This document shows positions 11,100-22,897 of a stretch of DNA of 64,000 nucleotides, one piece after another. Source of the DNA: Terebella lapidaria (lineage: Eukaryota; Annelida; Polychaeta; Terebellida; Terebellidae); NCBI GenBank assembly GCA_949152475.1, contig OX424562.1, positions 23,312,209-23,376,208 of the forward strand, in the 5' to 3' direction. The notes beneath the pieces are model-generated. The model was not told the DNA's origin and ran no database searches. It saw only the letters and a program-made list of their open reading frames with translations. Positions within the stretch are counted from its first letter, which is position 1, and every line of letters starts with the position of its first letter. The translations under genes and the position numbers were made by a program.

Positions 11100-12930
11100 T
11101 GCTGGGCATACCTCTGACTCCTTCCACACGCCTCTGTCACTGACACTCCAGACTCCTCTGTCACCGTCACTTCAGACTCCTCTGTCTCCTCTGTCACCGT
11201 CATTCCAGATTTCTCTGTCTTTTCTGTCACCGTCACTCCAGATTTCTCTGTCTTCTCTGTCACCGTCACTCCAGACTTCTCTGTCACCGACACTCCAGAC
11301 TCCTCTGTCTTCTCTGTCACCGTCACTCCAGACTCCTGTGTCTTCTCTGTCACCGTCACTCCAGACTCCTGTGTCTTCTCTGACACCGTCACTCCAGACT
11401 CATCTGTCTTCTCTGTCACTCCAGACTCCTCTGTCTCCTCTGTCACTGTCACTCCAGACTCCTCTGTCTTCTCTGTCACCGTCACTCCAGACTCCTCTGT
11501 CTGCTCTGTCACTGTCACTCCAGACTCCTCTATCTTCTGTCACCGTCACTTCAGACTCCTCTGTCTTCTCTGTCACTGTCACTCCAGACTCCTGTGTCTC
11601 CTCTGTCACCGTCACTGCAGACTCCTGTGTCTCCTCTGTCACCGTCACTCCAGATTCCTCTGTCTTCTCTGTCATCGTCACTCCAGACTCCTGTGTCTCC
11701 TCTGTCACCGTCACTCCAGACTCCTCTGTCTTCTCTGTCACTCCAGACTTCTCTGTCACCGTCACTCCAGACTCCTGTGTCTCCTCTGTCACCGTCACTC
11801 CAGACTCCTGTGTCTCCTCAATCACTGACACTCCAGACTCCTCTGTCTTCTCTGTCACTGTCACTCCAGACTCCTCTGTCTTCTCTGTCACTCCAGACTT
11901 CTCTGTCACCGTCACTCCAGACTCCTGTGTCTCCTCTGTCACTCCAGACTCCTCTGTCTTCTCTGTCTCCGTCACTCCAGACTCCTCTGTCTTCTCTGTC
12001 ACCGTCACTCCAGACTCCTGTGTCTCCTCTGTCACCGTCACTCCAGACTCCTCTGTCTCCTCAATCACTGACACTCCAGACTCCTCTGTCTTCTCTGTCA
12101 CCGTCACTCCAGACTCCTCTGTCTTCACTCCAGACTCCTCTGTCTGCTCTGTCACTGTCACTCCGGACTCCTCTGTCTCCTCTGCCACTGTCACTACATA
12201 CTCCTCTATCTTCTCTGTCACCGTCACTCCAGACTCCTCTGTCTCCTCAATCACTGACACTCCAGACTCCTCTGTCTTCTCTGTCACCGTCACTCCAGAC
12301 TCCTCTGTCTGCTCTGTCACTGTCACTCCGGACTCCTCTGTCTCCTCTTCCACTGTCACTACATACTCCTTTATCTCCTCTGAAACCGTCACTCCAGACT
12401 CCTATGTCTTCACTCCAGACTCCTCTGTCTGCTCTGTCACTGTCACTCCGGACTCCTCTGTCTCCTCTGCCACTGTCACTACATACTCCTCTATCTTCTC
12501 TGACACCGTCACTCCAGACTCCTCTGTCTTTTCTGTCACCATCACTCCAGACTCCTCTGTCTTCTCTGTCACCGTCACTCCAGACTCCTCTGTCTCCTCA
12601 ATCACTGACACTCCAGACTCCTCTGTCTTCTCTGTCACTGTCACGCCAGACTCCTCTGTCTTCTCTGACACCGTCACTCCAGACTCCTGTGTCTTCTCTG
12701 TCACCGTCACTCCAGACTCCTCTGTCTTCTCTGTCACCGTCACTCCAGACTCCTCTGTCTCCTCTGTCACCGTCACTCCAGACTCCTCTGTCTTCTCTGT
12801 CACCGTCACTTCAGACTCTTCTGTCTTCACTCCAGACTCCTATGTCTGCTCTGTCACTCCGGACTCCTCTGTCTCCTCTGCCACTGTCACTACAGACTCC
12901 TCTGCCACTGTTTCTCCACTCTGCTGTTTG
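11100..12930 (-). repeat. 33-bp minisatellite (about 50 copies), open reading on the minus strand
   Basis: The unit is 33 bp (plus strand GACTCCTCTGTCTTC, TCTGTCACCGTCACTCCA), with variants and some partial units. Because 33 is a multiple of three, several frames stay open. On the minus strand it reads as an 11-residue repeat, TVTEKTEESGV, rich in Glu and Thr. That frame is continuous with the C-terminus of the vertnin-like gene at 12950. Plus-strand readings (SSVFSVTVTPD or SLQTPLSSLSP) have no supporting gene context. Two in-register breaks interrupt the minus frame, near 11400-11520 and 12392-12402. Confidence 0.85.
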
Positions 12931-14252
12931 GAGCCAGACTCCAGAAGGGGGACAAAATGGTTTGGTATCCCTTTGGGATCACTCACTGTGCAGTAAGTCC
13001 ATAAAATGGACTTAGCAGGCTTTTGTGATTCTTCTATTGGATGCAATGTTCTGCTGAAGAAATCCTGTAGAGGCTTGCTGCACAATCGAGGGTAATGTGA
13101 CTGTATGGGACACTTGAACACATTGCTGCCATCGCAAATGCCCAAATTCCACAATATGTTCCATGTTTGGCTAGTGATAGAACTTCAGCCTGGTAGATTC
13201 GCTCGACTACAGCTTCAGTCAGAATGTCTCCAGGTGTGTACTCTTGGGAGTATTGGGCAAAGATCACTGGCAGACTTGCTTTTCTGACAGTATTTGCTCC
13301 ACATTGCAAATATTCATCCGTCAGGTATAGATCTTGATTGATAACACCTTCATATGTAAGTCGGGCTCGCATTTCTTCTCTATGGTATTCATTTCCATAA
13401 TGCAGAACTGACAAGGTTCTTGGGAAACAATTTCCATCCCCAACCACAGAAACTGGGAACAACTCGGTATCTGTAAGTCCCGAGGACACCTTATCCACTG
13501 AACATCGTGAACTCTCAACAGTAGGTTTGGGCACTTCAGGCAGAGGGTGACCTTGGTTGTTTCTGCAATACTCCTGCAGATCTTCAAACGTTTGAAGGTT
13601 CTGCATCTCTTGAAATATTTTCGTCCAATTCTTAACTCTCATGCAAATTTTTTTCTTGGGAGAATACCTAGTATTCTTAGGAGTAAGGTTTCCTGATAAG
13701 GGATCCAGTTTGCCTTTGGATGATCTACCTACTGGACTATTTGATGTTGTTGTCCTGGTTGCAGCATTGTTCTTTGGAATTCGCTTCAGTGCTTTTCCCA
13801 CTGGTTGGTGGGCTAGTGGACCTTGTTCTGGCTGCAGCGCTGCCTTTCGGAGTGTTGTTCTTTGGAGTTTCGCTCAAAGCTCTCTGAGCGTATGATAGGC
13901 TATTTGCTCTTGTCGTTCTGGCTGCACTGCTGCTCTTCGTATTTTGGTGCAGTGCTTTCCCACTGGATGATGGGCTATTTGCTCTTGTCGTTCTGGCTGC
14001 ACTGCTGCTCTTAGTATTTCGGTGCAGTGCTTTCCCACTGGATGATGGGCTAACTGATCTGGTTGTTCTGGCTGCACTGCTGCTCTTAGTATTTCGGTGC
14101 AGTGCTTTCCCACTGGATGATGGGCTAGCTGACCTGGTTGTTCTTAGTGCAGGATTGTTCTTTGTAGATCGGCTACTTGATCTTGTTCGTCTGGGTGAGG
14201 TATTGGTTGTCAGTGCTTGGGGAGAAACGCAACCTTTCTTTGATTGATCCAT
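12840..14252 (-). pseudogene. Vertnin-like OTU-domain gene with two frameshifts
   Basis: Starting at ATG 14252, a basic Ser/Thr-rich N-terminus contains a 23-residue repeat (ARTTRSVSPSSSGKALH...; 69-bp units, 13880-14150). After a frameshift near 13800 the frame continues with GKALKRIPKNNAATRT and a body ending in VSVVGDGNCFPRTLSVLHYG, NEYHREEMRARLTYE, an OTU-like cysteine-protease-fold motif (D-G-N-C) of the kind in vertnin. A second one-base shift near 13120 leads to KCPIQSHYPRLC, KSILWTYC and NHFVPLLE, the conserved end with the histidine. The 33-bp minisatellite then forms the tail. Asp, Cys and His of an OTU triad are all visible. The two shifts suggest a pseudogene, but assembly errors in repeat-rich DNA are possible. 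It starts 64 bp downstream of the transposase-like ORF on the same strand. Confidence 0.65.
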
Positions 14253-14315
14253 AACTTTTCGAAGCTGCTTCCTGGATTTGGATTGTTTTGGATTGTCTTC
14301 CTTGAAGACTGATCT

Positions 14316-16350
14316 TTACGTCATGTGAACAGATGCACTGTAAACATACTCAGCATTTTCACAATGCTCTGCCGCGCTGTTTGTTTCATTGAAGAGCTTC
14401 CCTCTGCAAAAGTTACAGAAGCATGCCAGATTCCAGAGATTTGCTTCAATGTCCTGTGTACCCTGAATCATATGCACTCTTCTTGTGCCGTTTACAGGCT
14501 TTGCAGTGTATTCTGTGGAACGGTCAATGGTTTTCACGTTAACAAACATGCATTTTGAATGACAGCAATCATCTGAAGGGTTTTTTGGTCTTGTCAAGTT
14601 GTCCTTGCAATATCTGTGCATGTCAGTTGCATTCTGTATTTTTTCACCGTTTTTTACTGCCCGTCTTGCTGCTTGCTTGACAACAGCTGTGACACCATCA
14701 CTGGGTCCTTTCCCATGCCTGGACCCGAAGAATACTCGAACAACTGTGGCACCTAATCTGCCCGACGACGCACTCACATCTTGAAATGCTAATGACGACT
14801 TGTACTGACTTGCTGCTCCGTCATCAAACTCGATAACAGTCTTGAAGTTCACTCCTGAACTTCTCAGCTCATCTATGGCCATTCCTTCAAATGTCGCCAC
14901 AGCATGTACATCATGCTTTAGGTCGTCGCTCAACATCACAATTTCCTGGCGAACTGTGCTGCCACACTCACAGGGATAGAAGCAGACCATCGGGTGGATA
15001 GTCACCTGTGAGTGACCGTCCCAGTGGAGTTGTTGCGGTTCGTCCTGGTGTAGACAGAGATAGTTTTGTCCGAAGTCCATCACCATAATGAGTGTGTCCT
15101 CAGGCTGAGATTCTCTGATGGATTTGTACATGTACTGCTGCCATCTGGCGACAAAGATGTGTCGAGCAAAGTCTTGCAATATCTCGTTCAGGAATGATGC
15201 AACTCTGGCCAAATTTCCCCTCATTGAGGCAAGTATCATCTTCTTCTTTCCTGCGCTGTTCAGAATAAGTTCCCACCTGTACCAAGACAGTACATCCACT
15301 CCATGGACAGCCAAGTGCTGCACCCTTTCTGTCAAGTTTGTTGCTCCACAATCATCGCATTCACGGGAAATGCACCTCTGTCGGTGAAAGATGGTATTTG
15401 TCACGCACATTGTTGCTGAAACAGTGGCCAGGTGGTCTGAGAAAACTTCTGTGAGCTCCTTGCATTCCCTACAGTCCTTCGAGAATCTCTTTGTCTGCTT
15501 CTGGATGGAATCAGCTATCTGTGATACATTCGCACACTGATCACAGACACAGTTTCTGAGGTTCTGTTTCTGTTGAAGTTTTACATCTCTTGGTCTCAGC
15601 TTTTGGAATTTACTGAGGCTGACATTAGGTGCATCATTTGTTTCCTTGTATTCTAAGTATGCCTTGGTGATAGACATCTGCAACACTTTAACAGATCCAG
15701 CTTTTGTGGCTCTTTTGGCATCAGGAAGTTCCACGGACACATCTGGTGTACGGTAGAAGTCTTGTATGAAGCCAACTGCTTGCTTTGGTAAGGCGTCAGT
15801 TCTGGTATCTAAGATCTCCCTGTTACTAATATTGATCTTCTGAAGGTATGACCATCGTAGGCCAAGTTGACGAGAATTTTCTCGAAGAATCAAGGATTTG
15901 TTTATGGCTGCCTTCACAATGAGCTGTCTCTGTTTATGGATCTTCTTACTTTTGCAGCTTTTGAGCGTTTCAAGCTTTTCTCTGATGGGGTTGACGACAG
16001 TTGACACAGCTGTTCTCATTTTCTTTCTTCTGAGCTGAAGATCGTCCAGTGCCTTCCTCTTTTTGGGCGTTACATTTTCAATCAGGTGCGACATTGTTTG
16101 TGCGAACTTAGAGGGTGATTTTGGCAACGCTCGTCTTGCACGACATGCAGCAGCTCGAATAGAAGTACTCTTGTATATATGAACAGTTAATGGGCGATTA
16201 TTTTTCTTTCGTGCTCTCGACTCCTGTTGTTTTTTACGCCAATACTCTCTTTGCTTGTCTCGTTGTTGCTTTGTCAATCTTTTATTTGTTTTTCCTGTAG
16301 TCTGAGTCTCATTCTTTTCCTTTTTCTTCTTGAGTCTGTACTTGCGAGAC
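14316..16350 (-). CDS. Transposase-like protein, main exon
   Basis: An open exon of about 677 codons follows acceptor GAGTATTATTTTAG (ends at 16351) and stops at 14316. It begins with a long Lys/Arg-rich coiled segment (SRKYRLKKKKEKNE, KQREYWRKKQQESRARKK), probably nuclear and nucleic-acid binding. The middle has paired cysteines: CVCDQC, CREC, and CISRECDDCGA, a zinc-binding pattern. The end has MVMDFGQNYLCLHQDE, TIHPMVCFYPCEC, SDDLKHDVHAVATFE, FDDGAASQYKSS and FFGSRHGKGPSDG. The spaced acidic positions (MDFGQNY, FDDGAASQYK, GKGPSDG) suggest an RNase H-fold DDE/D-type enzyme. Related uncharacterised proteins are, as I recall, abundant in cnidarians and molluscs. No terminal inverted repeats were found. 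It may be a domesticated or unclassified transposase. Confidence 0.6.
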
Positions 16351-16429
16351 CTAAAATAATACTCAAAACTAGAGCACCTGGCTGCAAACGACCATGTAGG
16401 TGTATTCCCCCGACACCCTGTCATCCCGG

Positions 16430-17160
16430 TGAACTGGCAATTAGGCTGCTATCATTCTATAATTCGGTAACAACATCAATTATTAATATTATTCGAACCA
16501 CATTATGTCTGCAGTTCAAAAAATGTAACTCATTGAGTCCAATAATAAATGTTTCTGGACATGACTATTTTTATTCACATCAGTAATAGACTTAACTAGT
16601 AACAAGTTATGGTTAAAAACCTAAAGTCTAAAGTTAGCTTATCAGGTACTTGTATTAAGATTTCCCTAGGAAACAATACTTTCAGGTTTGCACATGTATT
16701 AAAGGAGTAATTCCCAGCGATGTGTCTTGGCTTCAATCCACCTTTTATGGTTGATACTCTAATAACACAAATATATTTCAATATATTCATATGGAAGGGA
16801 CTTTGTGTACACATCAAAATACACATATATTTATTGAATACAAATACATAGTATGGGAGATGTATCATGAAGAAAACATGTAAATTTTCATTTTTTTTCC
16901 TCCATTCAGACACATGTTGAAAATGGTTGGAAAAATCTGATTTTCTGCATTTCACCTGACTAAAATGTCTTTATGTGGGCTAATTTCGGCACAGAAAGTA
17001 TTGCCCTTCAGGCAAATTGGACGCTGCGGTGGACGTGGCGGACCGTGACGATCACAGATCCATAGTATCTCCCGAACTTCCTTCAGGGGACAAAATATAC
17101 TCCCATCAATACAGTAAACAACATGTATCCTGAATATGATGACATTGAAGTGAGATCCTA
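16430..17160. other. Intron of the transposase-like gene, no other feature
   Basis: AT-rich intronic DNA between the exons at 17162 and 16350. No repeat family shared with the rest of the window and no other coding sequence were recognised. Confidence 0.45.
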
Positions 17161-17161
17161 C

Positions 17162-18294
17162 CTTTCACGCTGTAAGTGCTTGATCCTGTCCACAAGAACC
17201 AGAGCCTCCATGTCCCCTGAGGCGCTCCGTTCTTTTATTTGTTTTCTGTAGGCTCTCAGTCTTTCGCGTTCTTTTTTTCTGAATCTGGTAAATAAATAAA
17301 AAACGTAAATGCATGAAACTACAAAACAAAGCACAACTAAAAACAGTGTATCTTAATTACTGTTCCCCTGAGAAGTAGTCCCTGGTTACCATATTTAAAT
17401 TTTTCCTCGTACAAATTAGTTCAACTGATAGCAACAGATTTAACAGACACAAGGAGAGCACAAGTTGGAATGTGGCACACTCGGGGCCATAACTGAAGGA
17501 GTGTGTGTACATCTACATCATGTCTACTAGAACAGCAAACAGAATCAGGTATACTGTTCGCACTACTGACCGACGGACAGACCAACACAGGTACAGCAAC
17601 ATGTCATCCCAGTCTGACATAATAATTTCAATATATTCCACTGAATCCACTCTGTCTAGCACAGATTGTGGAGATATTTTACCGTACCGCTCAAGCTTTT
17701 CATCCAAAGAACCAACTTCGTCTTCTGTTTCTTCATCACTTTCTTGCATTTTGTGCCTTTTCACTTTCGGATTGGCACTGCTCCATGTGAGTTTCCGTTT
17801 TACACCCCTTCAAAAATGAAATTGAAAGATCGAAAGTATTGAAAAGGCGTTTGGAACAAGGCTCGACAACTGTGCGACATATTAAATGAATAAAGCAACC
17901 CGTATTATGTTAAGCATGGTCAGATACTATCAAGCAATGAGTTATTTCAAATAATTTCATTCAATACTATATTGAGCTGTTTGAGACTGAGATGAACATT
18001 TTAACTACATACCTGTTTCCTCGTTGCCTCACCCTCGTAAGTAATTCAGCTGTTTTCTCTGTCTTTTCCATTCATCCGCTCTGTACAATTATTGTAAATA
18101 AATTAATCATGGTGAATGCATGCATGCATATAAAAACTTTGTAAACTTGCCACGGAAGAAAATCAAAATAACCTGGAAATGGGTAACCTACCCTGAAGAG
18201 TGTTCATCTTGTGTCATGTCTTCCTCTGTCCAGGTGTCCGTACCATTTACTTGCATTTTCCGACGTTTTTGCTGCTTCTTAGTAGTTCTGAAAT
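17162..18294 (-). CDS. Upstream exons of the transposase-like gene
   Basis: Exon 17284-17162 (acceptor TTATTTACCAG, donor GAAAG|GTAGGA) reads FRKKERERLRAYRKQIKERS, later LVDRIKHLQRER, and joins in phase with 16350 (AG|G, R-S-R-K-Y-R). Further upstream are an acidic exon from about 17817 (LTWSSANPKVKRHKMQESDE, DEVGSLDEKLERYGKISPQS), an exon 18071-18013 starting MEKTEKTAELLTRVRQRG with donor ACAG|GTATGT, and an exon about 18294-18195 (TKKQQKRRKMQVNGTDTWTE). Only the 17284-17162 to 16350 junction was phase-checked. The donor of the acidic exon was not resolved, so the gene model is provisional. Confidence 0.45.
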
Positions 18295-18299
18295 TCAAA

Positions 18300-19077
18300 T
18301 TAATAAGAAACTGAACAGCTAACATGGATCTTTCGTCAAAGTTGATGTACTAAATACATCACCATAATTCAGCAATATGTGCAGTAAGTTAACAAAATCA
18401 TGCAGTTCAAAAGAGAATCCTGTTTCATCAGAGCTACACTGCACTTAGCTATGAAATGTTTGCATCAATTTGCATTAAGCACAATTTCAAATGAGTCTGT
18501 GACTTTTGACATTCAGATTATCATACGGCGTGTCCAGAGTGATGTACTGAGTGACTCACTGACTATAACATTGGCGAGTATTTGATAGTTCACCAAGGAA
18601 GTTCGTAGTTCTTAGGAAGCAATACTACATCACTGTACGAATATTGCCTTGTACATGCACTATTTTATACAGCTGCATAACGTTAACATTCCATTTGAAT
18701 AATACAATTGGATTAATGTTAAAGTTGAAGTTCATATACAGTGGGTACGATACGGCAGGTAGAGTAAATATGTATACCTCATGCACCATATTGGCCGCCA
18801 CTCGGATCATTAACTACAAGAAAATATCAAACAGTGTACAAATATTTCACTGTAATACCACATTATGCACATGCTTACTGGATTCACGATAGCTGGTGCT
18901 AAATTCTAGTCGACGGGCGCTCTATGTACATCAATATATTGTACCTTTAACATGTCGGGAATATGGCAAATTAATTTAACAATACATGATTGATTGATTG
19001 ATTGATTATTTTTATTTTTGTCTCACCCAGCATACATTCTTAATAATAAAAACATTTTATCATCTTAAAACTTCTTT
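18300..19077. other. Non-coding spacer with a (TGAT)n run
   Basis: No gene is recognised. A (TGAT)n run lies at 18988-19008, followed by an A/T-rich stretch that reaches the 5' edge of the first retroelement copy at 19078. The last bases before the edge repeat the CTTCTTTGG present just inside the element, so the join used microhomology or made a tiny duplication. Confidence 0.5.
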
Positions 19078-19971
19078 GGCTCTAACTTCTTTGGCCGCCT
19101 CCTAATGGACCTAAAACGTGCCAACTCTCCTACTAACAATCCTAAACCCTCTCGCTCTTCACCTCCATCTTCAAATAACACCCCTCCCTCTGTGTCCACT
19201 TCTAACCGCTTCCAACTCCTTGATACCCTCTCTAACCCTCCTTGCCTATCATCATCTGATGATTGGCCACCTCTCTCTCGCTCTTCTCCTGATAACCGCC
19301 TTAGTGCCACGCCCAAACGGCGTCCGCGCTCTCCTTCTTCTCCTGAACTCTCACCCTCCACTCTACCTAAAGGCAAATGCACTCGCTTTGTCTCTCCTAA
19401 AAACTCTCCTAACACCACTTTCCATGTCTCTCCTTCCACTATCAGAGGACCCAAAACTCTTTGGGCCCTTCCTAAACTAACCTCCTCCACTGTCATCCTC
19501 GGCTCTTCTAACCTTTCTCGCATCACCAAATCCCCTGTCAGTGATATCCAAGTTGTGTCTTATCCTGGAGCTTTGTTCAACCATCTAAGAATGATGTTCA
19601 CGGCCTGTAAAAAATCATTTGATGCCCCCCAAAACTTAATCTTAAGTGTAGGCCTGAACAATCGAAGCTCCAAACCAAGTGTTACTTCAATTCCAGAGCT
19701 GAGGAATATGCTCAGCAGTGCTTTCCGAATCTTCCCCCACTCCAAAATTCTCATTCCAAAAATTAACTACTCAGACAATCTTCCGTCTGTAGAGAAACGC
19801 AACTTGGATATGATTAACAGGGCTTTGGATGACATGAGTTCACGTTTCAGCAATCTCACAGTTGTTAAGCAGTTGGATCCAATCAAGTTTTCTACACAGA
19901 CAGATAACATTCATTGGACTGAACAAACGGCCAATGAAATGTTGAAATTCTGGCTCAGTCATTTAAACTAA
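19078..19971 (+). pseudogene. PLE copy A ORF1 remnant: linker and SGNH-like domain
   Basis: Only the last ~295 residues of ORF1 remain: the Pro/Ser-rich linker and the SGNH-like domain (STVILGSSNLSRI, LILSVGLNNRSS, DNIHWTEQTANEML). The frame is open but has no promoter and no NADAR domain. It differs from copy B by a few substitutions, for example KANALALS-side codon Cys versus Arg at 19379. Confidence 0.8.
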
Positions 19972-22250
19972 ATCATTCTGAGAGTCCACCGAACTCCAGT
20001 ACGACTAATAATGTTGTAAACCTTTCCAAATTTACACTTTCGGACACACAAATCGCTCTTCTAAATCGTGGTTTGACATTTGTTCCCACACCCAAAATAA
20101 CATTGGATCCAATTGAACAAGCTGTGCAAGATTTTGGTAGAAAACTCAAACTTCATAATTATTTTTCTCACCGTCCAAATTCATTTACAAATAGATCAAA
20201 ATTCACTCCAAAATCTACCTGGACTCCACCGAGTTCCATGATTGACAAGCCTGTTTTAGATTGCATTTCGGCAATATCAAAAGAAATTGAAAATTTGAAA
20301 ATTCAACCCGAAACCAAAAACCTAACAAAAATTGAATATAAAACTATAAAGGATTTACAAAATAACTTAGACTTGGTAATTAAAAAAGCAGATAAAGGTA
20401 GTGCAGTCGTAATTATGGATAAGCAAAAATATATTAATGAAGGCTTTCGTCAACTATACAATCCAGCTCATTACAGATAAATTGACACTCCTCTTTACCT
20501 AGAAAATTCAGAAAAAATAACAAAAATTTTAAAAGGATTACGCAATTCTGGATGCCTTTCTGAAAAAGTATTCCAATTTCTTCTACCACCAGAACGCCCT
20601 CGTCAAAGAAGATTTTATATGCTACCTAAAATTCATAAACCCAAAGACTCCTGGCCAATTCCAAATGTAATGCCTCCAGGGCGCCCAATTGTATCTGACT
20701 GCAGCAGTGAATCTGAAAAAGTAGCTATGTATATTGATTCATATATAAAAGATCAAGCAAATAAGCATCCGTCATATATAAAAAACACGTATGACTTTTT
20801 AGATAAAGTTAGAGGGCTTGAACTAGATCCAAATTCTTTACTAATCACTTTAGATGTTGAAAGTATGTATACTAATATAAATCATGAAGAAGGTATCCAA
20901 GCACTTAAAAATGCATTCCCGACTCTGAAAAACAATGAACTATTCAAAGGTATAATAGAATTATTGGAAATTTCACTTAAATGTAATGACTTTGAATTTG
21001 ACGGTAAGACATTCCTACAAGTTTCAGGTACAGCCATGGGTCAGAAATATGCACCTCATTATGCAGATATTTATATGGCTGAATTTGAAAAGCAAGCATT
21101 ACAAAAGTGTCCATTCCAACCAGATTGCTATTATAGGTATTTAGATGACATTTTCCTCATTTGGCCACACGGCATTTCCAAATTTAATCAGTTTCTCGAA
21201 ATATTCAATTCTCATAGGACATCAATCAAGTTCAAAGCTGAAATTAGTACTGATTCAGTTAATTTTTTGGATACTACTTTGTTCAGGAGCAAAGAAAACA
21301 CATTAGAAGCAAAAGTTTTCTTCAAGCCAACGGATACTCATCAGTTGTTGCATAAGCTCTCTTTTCATCCAAAACACACTTATAAAGGACTAATCAAGTC
21401 CCAAGTTTTTCGATTTTTCCAAATTTGCTCATATCCAGATGATGTTGAATCAGCTTGTCAAATATTATTCAAGGCACTTTCGAAACGTAACTATTCAAAA
21501 CGTTGGCTTCGCAAAATCAAGAATGAAACATTGAGAATTTTGAACAGTGAGGAAAGATTAGGTTCTGATTTTCAATTGCCCACTTCCAGCTCGTCTGGCT
21601 CAAAACCTTGTAATTCTAGACAATGTCAGACATGTCATTTAGTTCCAAATTGTCAAAATTTCTCGGGATCAGTTTTTGAACAAACCTACTCAATCAACTC
21701 AGCTTTGGATTGCAACTCAGAAAATATAATTTATCTATACACTTGTAAGCTTTGCGAAAAACAATATGTAGGTGAAACCGGTAAATCACTCAAATTCAGA
21801 AACAATCGTCACCGTGCTGCAATAACTAGCTGCAATGAGGAAAATGCATTATACAGTCATCTATCTAAATTTCACAGCAAAACTGAATTTTCCATCGAAT
21901 GTTTTTCTCTTTTACCAATTGAACAGGTTTCCGATCTTGGTGATGAACTTTTAAACAAACAATGGCGACTTGAAAGGGAATATTGTTGGATTGATACTCT
22001 AGGCACTTTCGAACCTCATGGCCTCAACGTTCAAAAATTTACAAAGTATGACCCTTTGAACAAAAGTAAAAATAAATTCGACCTGGTGTATATAGTACCC
22101 TTCTCAAAAACAGGTGCTCTTTCGGCCCAAATTGTTAAAAAGCATATGAAACAACTCAACAAAAATACTGATGGTGATATTAAAATAGCAACAGCTTACA
22201 AGAAGCATCAAAACCTTAAAGAACTTTTAGTCAGAAGCAGACTTAAATAA
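19947..22250 (+). pseudogene. PLE copy A ORF2 (RT plus GIY-YIG) with nonsense codon
   Basis: Homologous along its length to the intact ORF2 of copy C, but TAA at 20478-20480 replaces a Glu codon (AHYR*IDTPLY), and the position of the copy-C start ATG reads ATT. After the stop the frame runs open from LPKIHKPKDSW to the end. RT and GIY-YIG motifs are as in copy C. It shares the nonsense codon with copy B. Confidence 0.9.
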
Positions 22251-22847
22251 TCCAACAAAATTTGTTCAATGTCGCTCATTGAATTTTTATTGCTGTTTTA
22301 TGTTATGTGTTACTCTTACAATTATCTTGTGCCAGTGCATTTTTTATTCTCTCCAAAACATACTTAGCCCGTGCCTAGCATATTGTAAGGGTCAAAACAC
22401 ATTTTATAAATATTTTGTTTTTCAGTTCATTTTAGTACATTTTGTTTTTATTTCATCTCATTTTATTTGAAGTCTCCTGAAGCAATGCAAGTCAATTTGA
22501 CACATCTTCAGTTTCAAAAAACAATTTCATGCCTAATAAAATCTCTGCCTAAGAATCTATTGCTGGAAAGCACCGCAGTAATACCATTTTGAAAATTATT
22601 TATTTTAGCATACTTCAGAAAATATAACTTCAAACGTTAATTATGTTTGTCAATCAACTAACTGCTAATTGTTTTACTCAGTGTCAGATACGCATATCAA
22701 AAACAATTGAATTCATTAACTGTTAATTATCTATACTCAACATATGTCACTTTTCTTGGCAAACTGTTCTGAAAACTGCTAATTGATTTGCTCAACCATT
22801 GGTAAACTGTTAATTGATTTACTCAAACAAAATTGACATTGGCACAA

Positions 22848-22867
22848 GCCAATATTTCCTATAAATA
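22848..22867 (+). promoter_or_regulatory. PLE copy B promoter: CCAAT and TATA boxes
   Basis: A CCAAT element near 22848 and TATAAATA at 22860-22867 lie in the control region. A start site about 25-30 nt downstream would fall near 22890, immediately before the hammerhead-like fold. The same arrangement is present 4907 bp later (TATA at 27767-27774) in copy C. Recognised by pattern only. Confidence 0.5.
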
Positions 22868-22897
22868 CTGCAACCACAGTAGGTTCTTTAGACTTCA

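Larger units (their letters stand above)
19078..22363 (+). mobile_element. Penelope-like element copy A, 5'-truncated
   Basis: It matches the full-length unit from the end of the NADAR region of ORF1 to the 3' end, with the same order and near-identical sequence (4907-bp offset to copy B). It is joined directly to the start of copy B at 22363/22364. Missing are the 5' control region and the first half of ORF1. A 5'-truncated copy leading into full units is typical of Penelope-like insertions. Confidence 0.9.

Noticed and set aside
11059..13015. Long plus-strand open frames (645 and 473 codons) rich in Ser/Thr/Pro
   Set aside because: They are frame-open only because the 33-bp unit is a multiple of three. 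The minus strand, continuous with the OTU gene, has the real gene context.
19065..19529. Minus-strand open frames within PLE ORF1 linkers (also in copies B, C, D)
   Set aside because: Antisense shadow of the Pro/Ser-rich linker; no domain and no independent conservation.
20619..22250. PLE RT as a group II intron or bacterial retron RT
   Set aside because: KKADKGSAVVIMD, LPKIHK and the C-terminal GIY-YIG with Cys linker are Penelope-specific, and the context is an intron-bearing animal genome.
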